Assembly (NCBI GenBank): GCA_035447925.1
Contig: DAOTHY010000005.1
Span: forward strand, 3,167-67,166
DNA length: 64,000 nucleotides
Direction: 5' to 3'
DNA from: JASUTC01 sp035447925
GTDB taxonomy: Bacteria; Thermotogota; Thermotogae; MWEM01
In this document: positions 17,145 to 25,574 of the stretch, piece after piece
Position numbering within the stretch: position 1 is the first letter of the stretch
How the letters are laid out: each line of letters starts with the position of its first letter
Notes under the pieces: generated by a model
Seen by the model: only the letters and a program-made list of their open reading frames with translations
Databases searched by the model: none
What the model was told of the DNA's origin: nothing
Translations under genes and position numbers: made by a program

Positions 17145-17987
17145 GTGAACGCTGTTTTTGATTTACATTTGCACACAACCTATTCTGACGGGGAGCAATC
17201 CCCGGAAGGATTGTTAAAAATACTCAAGGCAAATCAAGTCACTCATTTTGCTTTGACGGATCATGATAACATGGCTCCATTTGATGATATAAAAAGGGCA
17301 GCTCTCGAAGCCGGCATGCATGTGGTACCTGGGATTGAAATTTCTTCGGTATATAAAGATGTAGAAGTTCATATCTTAGGTTATTGTTTTGATTGGCGAT
17401 TTCCGCTTTTAAGATCTTTTATTGAAGAACGCCTCGTTTTGAGAAAAGAGAGAGCCCTTTTGATCATTGAGAGGTTACAGAATAAGGGTTACCTCTTTTC
17501 AGCTGAGGACTTTGAAAAATTAATGAATAGACGTTACGTTGGAAGACCGCAGATTGCACAGTTATTATTCGAATATGGTTATGTTTCTGATCCCAAAGAG
17601 GCGTTTACAGAAGCTTTTATTGGGGACACGAGTTGTAAAGCCATTACGTATCAATTGAAAACAGTAGAAGAAGCATTAACCATCATCAAGCAAGCTGGAG
17701 GTCTTGCGTTTTTGGCTCATCCGGGTCTGTTTAGCTCTGAAAGCAACCAAGCAGATGGGATGAACAAATACGATTTGATGCGTTTTGTAGAGATGGGGAT
17801 AAACGGCATTGAGGTTTTTCATCCCAGACATTCAAAATCACAGATCCAAAGGTATATCAGTTTTATTGCAAATCACCAATTATTGCTCAGTATGGGTACG
17901 GATTATCACCGGGGATGTTATAAGCCCAATACTTACGCATTCAATTGGAGCAACTACACAAAGGATGTTTTGTCATGGATAGTGTAA
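17145..17987 (+). CDS. PHP-domain phosphoesterase
   Basis: A 280-residue metal-dependent phosphoesterase of the PHP family. Metal ligands are visible in order: DLHLHTTYSDG (6-16), LTDHDN (about 39-44), PGIEISS (about 64), LAHPG (about 193) and GTDYH (about 252). The overall pattern matches RnmH/YciV-type enzymes that cleave nucleoside 3',5'-bisphosphates or trim 5' RNA ends; the substrate here is inferred. The GTG start at 17145 (SD AAGGA) is preferred because upstream starts lie inside yebC and add no domain residues. The next gene starts before its stop (ATG 17975). Confidence 0.9.
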   Translation: MNAVFDLHLHTTYSDGEQSPEGLLKILKANQVTHFALTDHDNMAPFDDIKRAALEAGMHVVPGIEISSVYKDVEVHILGYCFDWRFPLLRSFIEERLVLRKERALLIIERLQNKGYLFSAEDFEKLMNRRYVGRPQIAQLLFEYGYVSDPKEAFTEAFIGDTSCKAITYQLKTVEEALTIIKQAGGLAFLAHPGLFSSESNQADGMNKYDLMRFVEMGINGIEVFHPRHSKSQIQRYISFIANHQLLLSMGTDYHRGCYKPNTYAFNWSNYTKDVLSWIV

Positions 17988-19093
17988 AAAGCAAAGCTCT
18001 TTTTTTCATGTTTCTCTTTGTTTTGTTGCCAATGATGAGTGTTTTTTCGCAGGAAGAACCTTTCGAGGATTTAGATTGGCAGTTGCTTTATCCGGATGAG
18101 ATTTTAAAGGAAGCCAGTGCTGAAATAGATTTTTCTACCGGTTTTTTTCTTTCCGGAGAACCAGCTATTGGATCTTATTTTCAACTGAATCCTCAGATGC
18201 ATTTTTTAATCTTTGACGGAAAATTCAACATAACGGTTGAACAAAAAAGCGATCCGTTTGGAACGTATTTTGATTTGGCAAATAAAGAAGTATCTGATTA
18301 TTTTGATTTTACATCTGTAAAATACAAGAATCTCATTTTTTACTTTGGCTTGGACAACAGATTGAATTCAAAAATGGTTTTTCTTCCAAGAATGGATTTT
18401 AACAGAAAATATATCCATTTTGAATATAGCAATCTGGACTGGCAATTGGATATCAAGTCGCCTGAATGGAGCGGGTGGGCTTTTGATTTATCAACGCCGT
18501 CTCTTAATTTAGGCGATTGGGGTATTCGATTGGATGCAGATGCCTTTATTGACAATTCAGCATCCACCACCTATGCCATTTCTGGAGGACCGGGGGTTTG
18601 CTACAAAGATTTCTTTATCGCTCCTTATGTTGGTTATGAGCATTTTGGGCTTCATACTTCACAATTGGAAGAATGCGATCCGATTTTTGATGCGATGTCC
18701 GACCGTGTGGTTTATGGCATGAATATCGCCTATGAAAAGGATAAATTAGCCCTCAACGGTGGATTTCAATACGTTACTGAGCTGACCCCTTTTCTTAGCG
18801 TGAAATTGGGTCCTTTGGAATTCAGCACGGGAAAAGCATTGTTTTTAGCCCATGAGAATCCCGGCAGGCGATGGTGGGCTGATGTATACTGGAATTTTGA
18901 AATCGATGGTTTTTTGAGCAACATTGGTTTTTCCAATGAAACGAACTACAACGACATGTGGACCAGTTCTTTTTTTGCCGATTTCGAATTTCGAGTATAT
19001 GAGAATCTGTTCTTGGATATCCGTTTGATAAAGGAAGAGAATTGGTTGTTTAAAATGGGTGCCAGATATCACACGCAATTAGAATTTTATTGA
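17975..19093 (+). CDS. Exported beta-rich envelope protein
   Basis: A 372-residue protein of no family that I recognise. A signal peptide (KSKALFFMFLFVLLPMMSVFS, cut before QEEPF) precedes a mature region of alternating hydrophobic/polar, aromatic-rich strands ending in F-Y (LEFY). That terminal aromatic and the repeated strand pattern suggest an outer-membrane beta-barrel. ATG 17975 overlaps the PHP gene by 13 bp. Two other exported proteins in the window (29177-30103 and 590-1072) share the general look but not obvious sequence identity. Confidence 0.72.
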   Translation: MDSVKSKALFFMFLFVLLPMMSVFSQEEPFEDLDWQLLYPDEILKEASAEIDFSTGFFLSGEPAIGSYFQLNPQMHFLIFDGKFNITVEQKSDPFGTYFDLANKEVSDYFDFTSVKYKNLIFYFGLDNRLNSKMVFLPRMDFNRKYIHFEYSNLDWQLDIKSPEWSGWAFDLSTPSLNLGDWGIRLDADAFIDNSASTTYAISGGPGVCYKDFFIAPYVGYEHFGLHTSQLEECDPIFDAMSDRVVYGMNIAYEKDKLALNGGFQYVTELTPFLSVKLGPLEFSTGKALFLAHENPGRRWWADVYWNFEIDGFLSNIGFSNETNYNDMWTSSFFADFEFRVYENLFLDIRLIKEENWLFKMGARYHTQLEFY

Positions 19094-19125
19094 TCAAATG
19101 ATTGGTAAAAACTGGAGGAAAAGAA

Positions 19126-19917
19126 ATGATTGAAAAAATAACAGATCCCGAATTTGACTGGTTTGTCGAAGAGGTAAAAAAGAAACTCAATCTTGATTTA
19201 AGCGGGTATAAGCCTCATAGGGTAAAAAGAAGAACCGATATTCTTTTAAGAAAAAACCGAACGGAATCCTATAGAGACTATATGAAGCTAATCCTATCGG
19301 ATGAAGATAAGAAAGAAGAATTTCTGGATAAACTCACCATCAACGTGACGGAATTTTTCAGAAATCCTGAAAAATGGAAGGCGCTGGAAAAAAAATACAT
19401 TCCCCAGAAATTAAAGGAATCAGGCCCCAGGCTCAAGATATGGAGTGCCGGCTGTTCCAGTGGAGAAGAGCCCTATACTTGGGCAATACTCCTTGAAGAA
19501 TTAAACGCCTCTCAGGCCAAGATCATTGCCACAGATATTGACACGGGTGTACTGGCCAAGGCTAAAAACGGGGTCTATGAAAAGCGATCGCTGGAAAGTA
19601 CCGAATCGATCATTGTGGATAAGTACTTTAAAAAACTTGACGGTGAGAAATACGAGGTAAAACCCTCATTAAAAACAAGGGTGCAGTTTAAAAAGCATAA
19701 TATGCTTCAAGAGGAATTTGAAAGAGATTTGGATTTTATCTCTTGCAGAAACGTTGTAATCTATTTTGAGATGGAAACAAAGAACATTCTATATCAGAAT
19801 TTTGTCAACTCACTCAAACCCGGCGGGATGTTATTTGTAGGAAGCACAGAGAGAATCTTCAATTACAGAAAACTTGGTTTAAAAGTAGTTGAACCGTTCT
19901 TCTATCAAAAGATATAG
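19126..19917 (+). CDS. cheR: Chemotaxis methyltransferase CheR
   Basis: A 263-residue S-adenosylmethionine-dependent methyltransferase that methylates Glu residues of chemoreceptors. The N-terminal all-helical domain (about 5-75) holds YKPHRVKRRTDILLRK. The catalytic domain has INVTEFFRNPEKW, the SAM loop WSAGCSSGEEPYTWA and FISCRNVVIYF. ATG 19126 follows GGAGG. No receptor, cheB, cheA or cheY gene is adjacent, so the partner genes must lie elsewhere. Confidence 0.95.
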   Translation: MIEKITDPEFDWFVEEVKKKLNLDLSGYKPHRVKRRTDILLRKNRTESYRDYMKLILSDEDKKEEFLDKLTINVTEFFRNPEKWKALEKKYIPQKLKESGPRLKIWSAGCSSGEEPYTWAILLEELNASQAKIIATDIDTGVLAKAKNGVYEKRSLESTESIIVDKYFKKLDGEKYEVKPSLKTRVQFKKHNMLQEEFERDLDFISCRNVVIYFEMETKNILYQNFVNSLKPGGMLFVGSTERIFNYRKLGLKVVEPFFYQKI

Positions 19918-19926
19918 GAGAGAGTT

Positions 19927-20835
19927 ATGGGTTTTTTTGATAAATTAAAAAAAGGTTTAAAAAAGACCAATGAAGCTACTTTCGGGAAGATCAAAAAAAT
20001 ACTTCGATTTGGGAAATTGGACGAAAATACCCTGGAAGAAATAGAAGAGATACTAATCATGGGAGATGTGGGTGTCGAGTGCTCTGAAAAGATCATCGAG
20101 AGCCTTGAGGAGAGAAAAAAGGAATTTGATTCACCGGAAAATGCTTTAAAGTCTATTTTAGTCGAAATGCTTAGAGGAGATAGTGAGCTCAATTACCCTC
20201 AGGAAGGGCCTTTAGTTATCAGCGTGGTGGGTGTGAACGGAGCAGGAAAAACAACCACTATTGGTAAAATAGCAAAAATATTAAAAGATGAAGGAAAAGA
20301 AGTCGTCTTAGCCGCTTCGGATACCTTCAGAGCAGCAGCCATCGATCAACTTCGGGTTTGGGCTCAAGAAAGGGCAGGAGTGACACTCATTTCCCATCAA
20401 CATGGTGCTGATGCCGGAGCGGTGGCATTTGATGCGGTTCAGCATGCCAAGTCAAAAAATAAAGATTGTGTGATTATAGATACAGCCGGCCGTTTACACA
20501 CCAAAACCAATCTGATGAACGAACTGGCAAAAGTTCACAAGGTTGTTAGAAAGGTCATTCCCCAAGCCCCTCATGAAATCCTTTTGGTCATAGATGCAAC
20601 GACTGGTCAAAATGGATTGCTGCAAGCTGAGAAGTTTGCCCAAGCTGTTGGTGTTACTGGGATTGTGGTTACCAAATTGGATGGAACTGCCAAAGGGGGA
20701 ATTGCCTTGTCAATTAAGGAAAGATTTGGCATACCGATTAAATTTATCGGAGTAGGGGAAGGGGTCGATGATCTTAAACGGTTTGATCCGGAAAATTTTG
20801 TAAATGCATTGCTTCAGGAAGCAGATGGTGAGTAA
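19927..20835 (+). CDS. ftsY: Signal recognition particle receptor FtsY
   Basis: A 302-residue SRP-family GTPase that docks ribosome-SRP complexes at the membrane. The N domain (1-90) is followed by the G domain with GVNGAGKTTTIGKIA (P-loop), DTFRAAAIDQLRVWA, DTAGRLHTKTNLM, TKLDGTAKGG and GVGEGVDDL. The acidic A domain found in many homologues is absent; the protein begins directly with MGFFDKLKKGLKK. It lies 9 bp after cheR and its stop overlaps the next start by one base. Confidence 0.97.
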   Translation: MGFFDKLKKGLKKTNEATFGKIKKILRFGKLDENTLEEIEEILIMGDVGVECSEKIIESLEERKKEFDSPENALKSILVEMLRGDSELNYPQEGPLVISVVGVNGAGKTTTIGKIAKILKDEGKEVVLAASDTFRAAAIDQLRVWAQERAGVTLISHQHGADAGAVAFDAVQHAKSKNKDCVIIDTAGRLHTKTNLMNELAKVHKVVRKVIPQAPHEILLVIDATTGQNGLLQAEKFAQAVGVTGIVVTKLDGTAKGGIALSIKERFGIPIKFIGVGEGVDDLKRFDPENFVNALLQEADGE

Positions 20836-21509
20836 TGGCCAAAAAAAAGTTTTGGTACAAAAAAATGAAATGTCCTCTTTGCGAAGAAGAATTTGAATCC
20901 ATCAGGGTGTTTTCCAACGCCATTTCCGTTACGAAAAGGGATGTCTATCTGCGGCCTACCTATCAGGATGTAAACCCCGATTGGTTTGCGTTGATTACCT
21001 GTCCTGAATGTTATTTTTCTGCTTTTGAAAGTGATTTTGAAAAGATCTTAGACAACATGTCCTATGACAAATTAGAGATACTGCGTAAAAGCTTGTTAAG
21101 GGCAAAACAAAATTTCCATGTGAACTTTGAACAGGACAGAACCCTTGAAGATGCTCATCATATTGAAATACTTGGCATGCTGACTTATCTTCAAGCTGAT
21201 CTCCCTTTTAAAACGGCCCAATTATTTTTAAAGATAGGCTGGTATTATGTGGATAAAAACGACTTGGAAAATGCCGCCATCAGTTATTCGAAATCACTCA
21301 AGCAATTTGAGAGGGCTTACTCTGAGGATAAAAAGGGACAACACAGTGATGGAATCATGTTTTATATGTCCACTCTTAACATTCAATTGAACCGAGTGAA
21401 AGAGGGATTCAAGTGGCTTGAACGACTATTAAAAGAGTACAGAGGATCCAATTCGCATTATGTCAAAGCTGCAAAGGAGCTCTGGGAGGAGGTTAGAGGA
21501 TCGGAATAA
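20835..21509 (+). CDS. DUF2225 protein with zinc-ribbon cysteines
   Basis: A 224-residue DUF2225 protein. The N-terminus has two CxxC-type pairs, CPLCEEEF (about 13-20) and CPECYFSAF (about 56-64), with a predicted zinc-binding role. The C-terminal half is helical and TPR-like (FLKIGWYYVDKNDLENAAIS). DUF2225 has no assigned function. It overlaps ftsY by one base (TAATG) and its TAA overlaps the likely start of the following lipoprotein, so the set is a tight operon. Confidence 0.82.
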   Translation: MAKKKFWYKKMKCPLCEEEFESIRVFSNAISVTKRDVYLRPTYQDVNPDWFALITCPECYFSAFESDFEKILDNMSYDKLEILRKSLLRAKQNFHVNFEQDRTLEDAHHIEILGMLTYLQADLPFKTAQLFLKIGWYYVDKNDLENAAISYSKSLKQFERAYSEDKKGQHSDGIMFYMSTLNIQLNRVKEGFKWLERLLKEYRGSNSHYVKAAKELWEEVRGSE

Positions 21510-22900
21510 CCCGTCTGACATTCAAATTTGCACTTTTATTCATTGTGATCATTACTTCTTTTACCTTAACATCCTGTTATCAACCGACTCAATCCGGAGA
21601 GGAGCTGCTATTCAACTCCTTAAGTTCATTGGTCGAAGAACTTCAATTGCGAATCGAGGCCTTTAACTGGCAACAAGTTCAAAACAAAGTGAATATCGAT
21701 AAAAATAGCCGTGCAATCAAAGATTTATCAGAAGCTTTAGATAAGAACAGCGAATTTGTAGATTCTTTGTTTGCCAGTATGACATACAGTGAAATATTCA
21801 ATCACGGAGTGAGTCTGACCCATCAAGAACAAATCCCCACAATGGATGAAATTAAAAGGTTGATCGAAGAACAGGGACGAAAGAATTTGGAAGCATTTGA
21901 ACACTCTTTTTTTTCAACAACGACATATGACCCTTCAGATAACGAGACTCAGAGACTGCAAAAAGAGATTATCATGCTGAAAGAGAACTTCAAACGATTG
22001 AAATGGCAACTGTATGAGAATGATCCTGAACCTTTTTCGCAAGAGGATTATCTGGTTTACGACAATCGGATTGTGTATCAGGTTCAATCCGGAGACACCT
22101 TAAGTCAAATTGCAACGGGTTTCGGATTGGGATCCAATGGTGTCAACGAAATCATGTCACTCAACAACATCGAAGATCCCAGAGCTATTAGGAGAGGTCA
22201 AGAACTTTTGATTGAAGCACCTCCGGTGTTTGAAAGGATCAGAATACCGCTTTTCGGCAGAGACAACCTGATCCCGGATGATATATTGGCCTTTTACGCT
22301 GAAAATACACCTGAAGGTTTTTCAAGAGGTTTAACCTTTAACACCCTCAACAACCAGCAAATCTGCTCCTGCCTTCCGGGAAGAGTTATTGATACCGGTC
22401 CGTCCTATATCGTAATCTATCACGGAAATGAAATTAAACTCGTCTATTCTAACCTTCAAGATATTCTGATTGATAAGGGAGATTGGGTAACAGCCGGGCA
22501 AATTATTGGCTCCTCTTGTCAAAACCAGTTTACTTTAGAATTTATTTTCAATTCTGAATACCGAGACCCAATGAAATTATTTTTAAAACAGATGGGACAG
22601 TTTCGCATTACTTTTTACACTGAATGGGAAGACGGAAACCTACCCTATTTTCCTTATTTCAGAAGGGTAAAGGATGGGGGGTTTGCCAGAGAATGGTATT
22701 CCGTAGCAGCCGATCCCCTTTTATTTGAGAAGGGTACCATGATATACATCCCTGAACTAAAAGGAACACCATCAAAGGGACTTTTTGTCGTGGAAGATGA
22801 GGGCAGCGCTATCAAAGGGAATGCTATTGATGTGTATATGCGTGATCTTACCTTGGCTTCTTTACTGCAAACCTATTCGTTAGTCTATCGTTTTCCATAA
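21506..22900 (+). CDS. LysM - degenerate LytM - 3D domain lipoprotein
   Basis: About 464 residues, probably a cell-wall-associated lipoprotein. Signal peptide: basic residues, a hydrophobic core, then the lipobox TLTSC. A helical region (about 30-175) precedes a LysM domain (YQVQSGDTLSQIATGFG), which binds peptidoglycan. Next is a LytM/M23-like beta domain (about 275-355) that lacks the usual catalytic His (TLEFIF where HLHFE is expected), and a C-terminal 3D domain with its three Asp (VAADPLLFEKG, VEDEGSAIKGN, IDVYM). The start is unclear. GTG 21545 would destroy the signal peptide, while ATA 21506 (overlapping the previous TAA, with AGAGG 6 bp upstream) or CTG 21515 would keep it. Confidence 0.78.
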   Translation: MTRLTFKFALLFIVIITSFTLTSCYQPTQSGEELLFNSLSSLVEELQLRIEAFNWQQVQNKVNIDKNSRAIKDLSEALDKNSEFVDSLFASMTYSEIFNHGVSLTHQEQIPTMDEIKRLIEEQGRKNLEAFEHSFFSTTTYDPSDNETQRLQKEIIMLKENFKRLKWQLYENDPEPFSQEDYLVYDNRIVYQVQSGDTLSQIATGFGLGSNGVNEIMSLNNIEDPRAIRRGQELLIEAPPVFERIRIPLFGRDNLIPDDILAFYAENTPEGFSRGLTFNTLNNQQICSCLPGRVIDTGPSYIVIYHGNEIKLVYSNLQDILIDKGDWVTAGQIIGSSCQNQFTLEFIFNSEYRDPMKLFLKQMGQFRITFYTEWEDGNLPYFPYFRRVKDGGFAREWYSVAADPLLFEKGTMIYIPELKGTPSKGLFVVEDEGSAIKGNAIDVYMRDLTLASLLQTYSLVYRFP

Positions 22901-22902
22901 AA

Positions 22903-22937
22903 AAAGATAACGACCCCTCAAGGCCGTTATCTTTTTT
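22903..22937. terminator. Bidirectional rho-independent terminator
   Basis: Stem AAAGATAACG/CGTTATCTTT with T-runs on both strands, between the LysM lipoprotein (+) and rpsO (-). It should end both converging transcripts. Confidence 0.9.
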
Positions 22938-22977
22938 GATGAATCATTTAACGTAACTTCAGCTCAAGTATGCTGAA

Positions 22978-23247
22978 TTATCTTCTTATTCCCAGCTTAA
23001 CAAGCATTTCCTTGTAAACCTCAGGTCTGTTTATCCTAAGGTACTTCAGCAGTCTTCTTCTTCTCCCGACCAGTTTCATCAACCCTCTTCTGGTGTGGAA
23101 ATCCTTAGAATGCCTTTTCAAATGTTCGGTTAACTGTCTGATTCTCGCTGTCAGCATCGCAACTTGTACTTCTACTGATCCTGTGTCATTGTCGTTGATC
23201 TTGAATTCATCAATGATCATTTGTTTCTTGTCATAATCCAGAGCCAT
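22978..23247 (-). CDS. rpsO: 30S ribosomal protein S15
   Basis: The 89-residue primary 16S rRNA-binding protein S15, of typical length. Family motifs: GSVEVQVAMLTARI, LTEHLKRHSKDFHTRRGL and KLVGRRRRLLKYL. The start ATG at 23247 is set by GGAGG 7-8 bp upstream; longer in-frame starts fall in the leader. It has its own promoter (23328-23356) and a structured leader (23255-23316) that can hide the SD, which fits S15 feedback control of its own translation. Confidence 0.97.
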   Translation of the reverse strand: MALDYDKKQMIIDEFKINDNDTGSVEVQVAMLTARIRQLTEHLKRHSKDFHTRRGLMKLVGRRRRLLKYLRINRPEVYKEMLVKLGIRR

Positions 23248-23254
23248 CTGTACA

Positions 23255-23316
23255 CCTCCATCATTCGCCCCAAACAAAGTACATGGAGGCTCAGCCCACA
23301 TCCTTGTATGGGGTAA
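23255..23316 (-). promoter_or_regulatory. Structured rpsO leader with SD-sequestering stem
   Basis: Reading the minus strand, CCTCCA (23289-23284) is the exact complement of the SD TGGAGG (23260-23255), with a 23-nt loop. A second hairpin, CCCCAT...ATGTGGG, lies just upstream. Competing TGTAC/GTACA pairing over the SD is also possible. This is the layout expected for S15 autoregulation, though S15 binding itself is inferred. Confidence 0.6.
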
Positions 23317-23327
23317 CAAACTGACTG

Positions 23328-23356
23328 ATTCTAACATAAAACACCTGTTGAGTCAA
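23328..23356 (-). promoter_or_regulatory. Sigma-70 promoter for rpsO
   Basis: On the minus strand TTGACT (23356-23351) and TAGAAT (23333-23328), 17-bp spacing. The predicted start near 23321 gives a leader of about 75 nt. Confidence 0.85.
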
Positions 23357-23396
23357 ACCCATGTTGAACAAGTTTCAATGAACAACCTCTATCGCT

Positions 23397-23855
23397 TTAA
23401 AAGACGATCTTTCCATCCAGATAGACACTGTTCGCTTTGATCCCCATCTGCTCTCCATATTCGGTTATAATCTTTAAAATCAGATCGGCAGGTAGTGAAC
23501 TGTTTATCCATATTTCCCGTAAATCAATCTCTTCTTTTTCATGTTCAGGTATCTTCTCGAATGCCTTGCGTACAGCTATGATATACCTGTCAATCTGATC
23601 GATAACCCATTCGTTCTCAACAGCACTTTTTGCCATGAACTCAACATCCTCTTCCTTTTTTTTGGCGGTTGGTGTCTGTTCAGAATTTTTTAATGGTTTT
23701 TTCACACCTGAATGCTTTTTATAGGGTGGATGCGTTGCCTTCGAGACTTTCTTTTTGGGATGCCTACTGACACTCGGTTTTTTTGAGGTTGGTGTTTTTG
23801 GTTTTTGGTTATTTTTGGGTTGCTTTGCGGTCTCTTCTGTTTTCTTTTGATTCAA
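23397..23855 (-). CDS. Hypothetical protein with Lys/Pro-rich N-terminus
   Basis: A 152-residue protein that I do not recognise. Residues 1-70 are very rich in Lys, Pro, Thr and Ser and look disordered and strongly basic (for example KKKVSKATHPPYKKHSG), which suggests nucleic-acid or ribosome contact. Residues 75-152 look folded (VIDQIDRYIIAVRKAFEKI, then LPADLILKIITEYGEQMG). The TTG start at 23855 is supported by GGAGG 7 bp upstream. It lies on the minus strand upstream of rpsO with its own 5' region; function is open. Confidence 0.6.
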   Translation of the reverse strand: MNQKKTEETAKQPKNNQKPKTPTSKKPSVSRHPKKKVSKATHPPYKKHSGVKKPLKNSEQTPTAKKKEEDVEFMAKSAVENEWVIDQIDRYIIAVRKAFEKIPEHEKEEIDLREIWINSSLPADLILKIITEYGEQMGIKANSVYLDGKIVF

Positions 23856-23931
23856 TTTGCACCTCCATCTTCCTAAAGCCCTTGATTATATCAAAAAAAG
23901 GCAAAAATTAATATAACCTTCATAAAGAATC

Positions 23932-23960
23932 TTGAAATCAAGTGGTTATTCTGGTATAAT
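23932..23960 (+). promoter_or_regulatory. Sigma-70 promoter for tRNA-Cys
   Basis: TTGAAA (23932-23937) and TATAAT (23955-23960) with 17-bp spacing, ending 12 bp before the tRNA 5' end. Confidence 0.88.
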
Positions 23961-23972
23961 ACATGAGGTTTT

Positions 23973-24049
23973 GGCAACGTTGCCAAGGGGTCTAAGGCAG
24001 AGGTCTGCAAAATCTCTATTCGTCGGTTCAAATCCGACCGTTGCCTCCA
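23973..24049 (+). tRNA. tRNA-Cys (GCA)
   Basis: A full cloverleaf: acceptor stem GGCAACG/CGTTGCC, D arm GCC/GGC, anticodon stem GAGGT/ATCTC with loop CTGCAAA and anticodon GCA at 24007-24009, T arm GTCGG-TTCAAAT-CCGAC, discriminator T and an encoded CCA (24047-24049). The U73 discriminator is the identity base for tRNA-Cys. It is a single-gene transcript with its own promoter and terminator. Confidence 0.97.
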
Positions 24050-24062
24050 ATACGATTAATTT

Positions 24063-24090
24063 GCCGGCTTATTCAAGCCGGTTTTTATTT
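24063..24090 (+). terminator. Rho-independent terminator after tRNA-Cys
   Basis: Stem CCGGCTT/AAGCCGG with loop ATTC followed by TTTTTATTT. Confidence 0.9.
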
Positions 24091-24138
24091 GTTTAGGATG
24101 AAATCAGTTTCTTGGTTTATGAAAAAAAACAAACATGA

Positions 24139-24144
24139 TATAAT
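24139..24144 (+). promoter_or_regulatory. -10 element upstream of tig
   Basis: TATAAT 31 bp before the TTG start of trigger factor. A clear -35 at normal spacing was not found. Confidence 0.5.
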
Positions 24145-24174
24145 ACAAATGATAAACATTAAGGAGGTTTACCC

Positions 24175-25560
24175 TTGAAGCAGGAATTAATGTCAAAGGA
24201 CAAGAATCTTGAACAGATCAAGTTTTACTACGAAAAGCAGGAATTTGAACCGTTTATAACACAGGAAATACAAAGAGCCAGCTCAGAGTACCAAATCCCG
24301 GGATTTAGAAAAGGGAAGGCACCCAAAGGCCTCATCAGAAAACTCATTGGCGAAGACAGATTAAAATCACTTGCTTTGGAAGAACTGATAAAAAAAGACG
24401 TGGACGAAATCATCAAGGAAAAAGACACACTGTTGATGCCAAGTATAGAGAACTTGGAATTCACAGATGAAGGAACAGCTGAAGTGACTGTAAAGGTCCA
24501 TTTAAAACCGGAAGTCACACTTCCAGATTACAAAGACATCACCGTTGATCGATATGTTGCAAATGACGAGAACATAGAAGAAATGGTTAATGAAAGACTA
24601 AAACAGCTTCAGAGTGAGAACGCCATCCTTGATCCCAAAGAAGGGAAGGCACAATTTGGCGATAGTGTACGTTTGGCTTACACTGTGACCAATGATGAAG
24701 GCAGAGAACTATTCAATCAAGAAGCCCAAGAGTATGATTTATTAGAAGATGACAAAAGGGAAATCATTCAGAATAGTGTCGGGATGGAAGCGGGAGAAGA
24801 AAAAGAGTTCCGAAAAGAATATGCCGCTGATGCCGAGGGAAATAAAACAGGCAAAGAACTAAAATATGTTTATCATATGAAGCTTGTAGAAGTATACAAA
24901 AAAGTCATGCCGGATTTAACCGATGATTTTGCAAAGGATTTGAAAGAGGTTGAAGGGGATTCCTTAGAAGAAATCAAAAGCAATATCCGTCAAGAGGCTA
25001 AGGAAGCGTTAAATAGCACGTTAAAAAACAGCATTAAAAATCAGATCATTAGTGCTTTAGTTGAAGATTCAGATATTGCGTTATCTGACGAAACGTTAAA
25101 GGAGTTTTTAGACAGCTCCATCGAATCTATGAAAAAGGACAGCAGTTACGAATCGGAAATTGAAAGAGTGGGCTCACAAGAGGACCTCAATGAGCAAATC
25201 ATCGATGCAAACGTTTATCAATTGAAGAAGATGTACGTTATCAACAAAGTTTTCAAAGAATCCGGACAGGAACTTACAGAAGATATGTTTAAAGATTATG
25301 TGGAGCGTTTGTCACCAGCTTGGGGGATGACAACCGAACAGGCGTTGGGATTTCTAGAAAAGGACAAGAATGTCAGCTCCAAGATTCATGAGACTATCAT
25401 GCAGGAAAAGGTAGCGGAGTACCTTATGGATAAATGTACCATTGTTGAAAAACCATTGCCTACCAGAGCTGAGGAAAAAGAAGCTGAGGAAGTTGCAGAC
25501 AAAATTATAGAAGAAGTTGAAAAAACAGCTGAAAAAATTGAAAAAGAAGACAAAGAATAA
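24175..25560 (+). CDS. tig: Trigger factor chaperone/prolyl isomerase
   Basis: A 461-residue ribosome-bound chaperone that meets nascent chains at the exit tunnel. The ribosome-binding signature GFRKGKAPKGLIRK (about 43-56) is present in the N-terminal domain. A divergent FKBP-like PPIase domain (about 150-245) follows, and then the long helical C-terminal domain and an acidic/Lys-rich tail. The TTG start is chosen because AAGGAGG lies 7 bp upstream. It is followed by clpP and clpX in the same order as in many bacteria. Confidence 0.95.
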   Translation: MKQELMSKDKNLEQIKFYYEKQEFEPFITQEIQRASSEYQIPGFRKGKAPKGLIRKLIGEDRLKSLALEELIKKDVDEIIKEKDTLLMPSIENLEFTDEGTAEVTVKVHLKPEVTLPDYKDITVDRYVANDENIEEMVNERLKQLQSENAILDPKEGKAQFGDSVRLAYTVTNDEGRELFNQEAQEYDLLEDDKREIIQNSVGMEAGEEKEFRKEYAADAEGNKTGKELKYVYHMKLVEVYKKVMPDLTDDFAKDLKEVEGDSLEEIKSNIRQEAKEALNSTLKNSIKNQIISALVEDSDIALSDETLKEFLDSSIESMKKDSSYESEIERVGSQEDLNEQIIDANVYQLKKMYVINKVFKESGQELTEDMFKDYVERLSPAWGMTTEQALGFLEKDKNVSSKIHETIMQEKVAEYLMDKCTIVEKPLPTRAEEKEAEEVADKIIEEVEKTAEKIEKEDKE

Positions 25561-25574
25561 CAAGAGGTGAGAAA

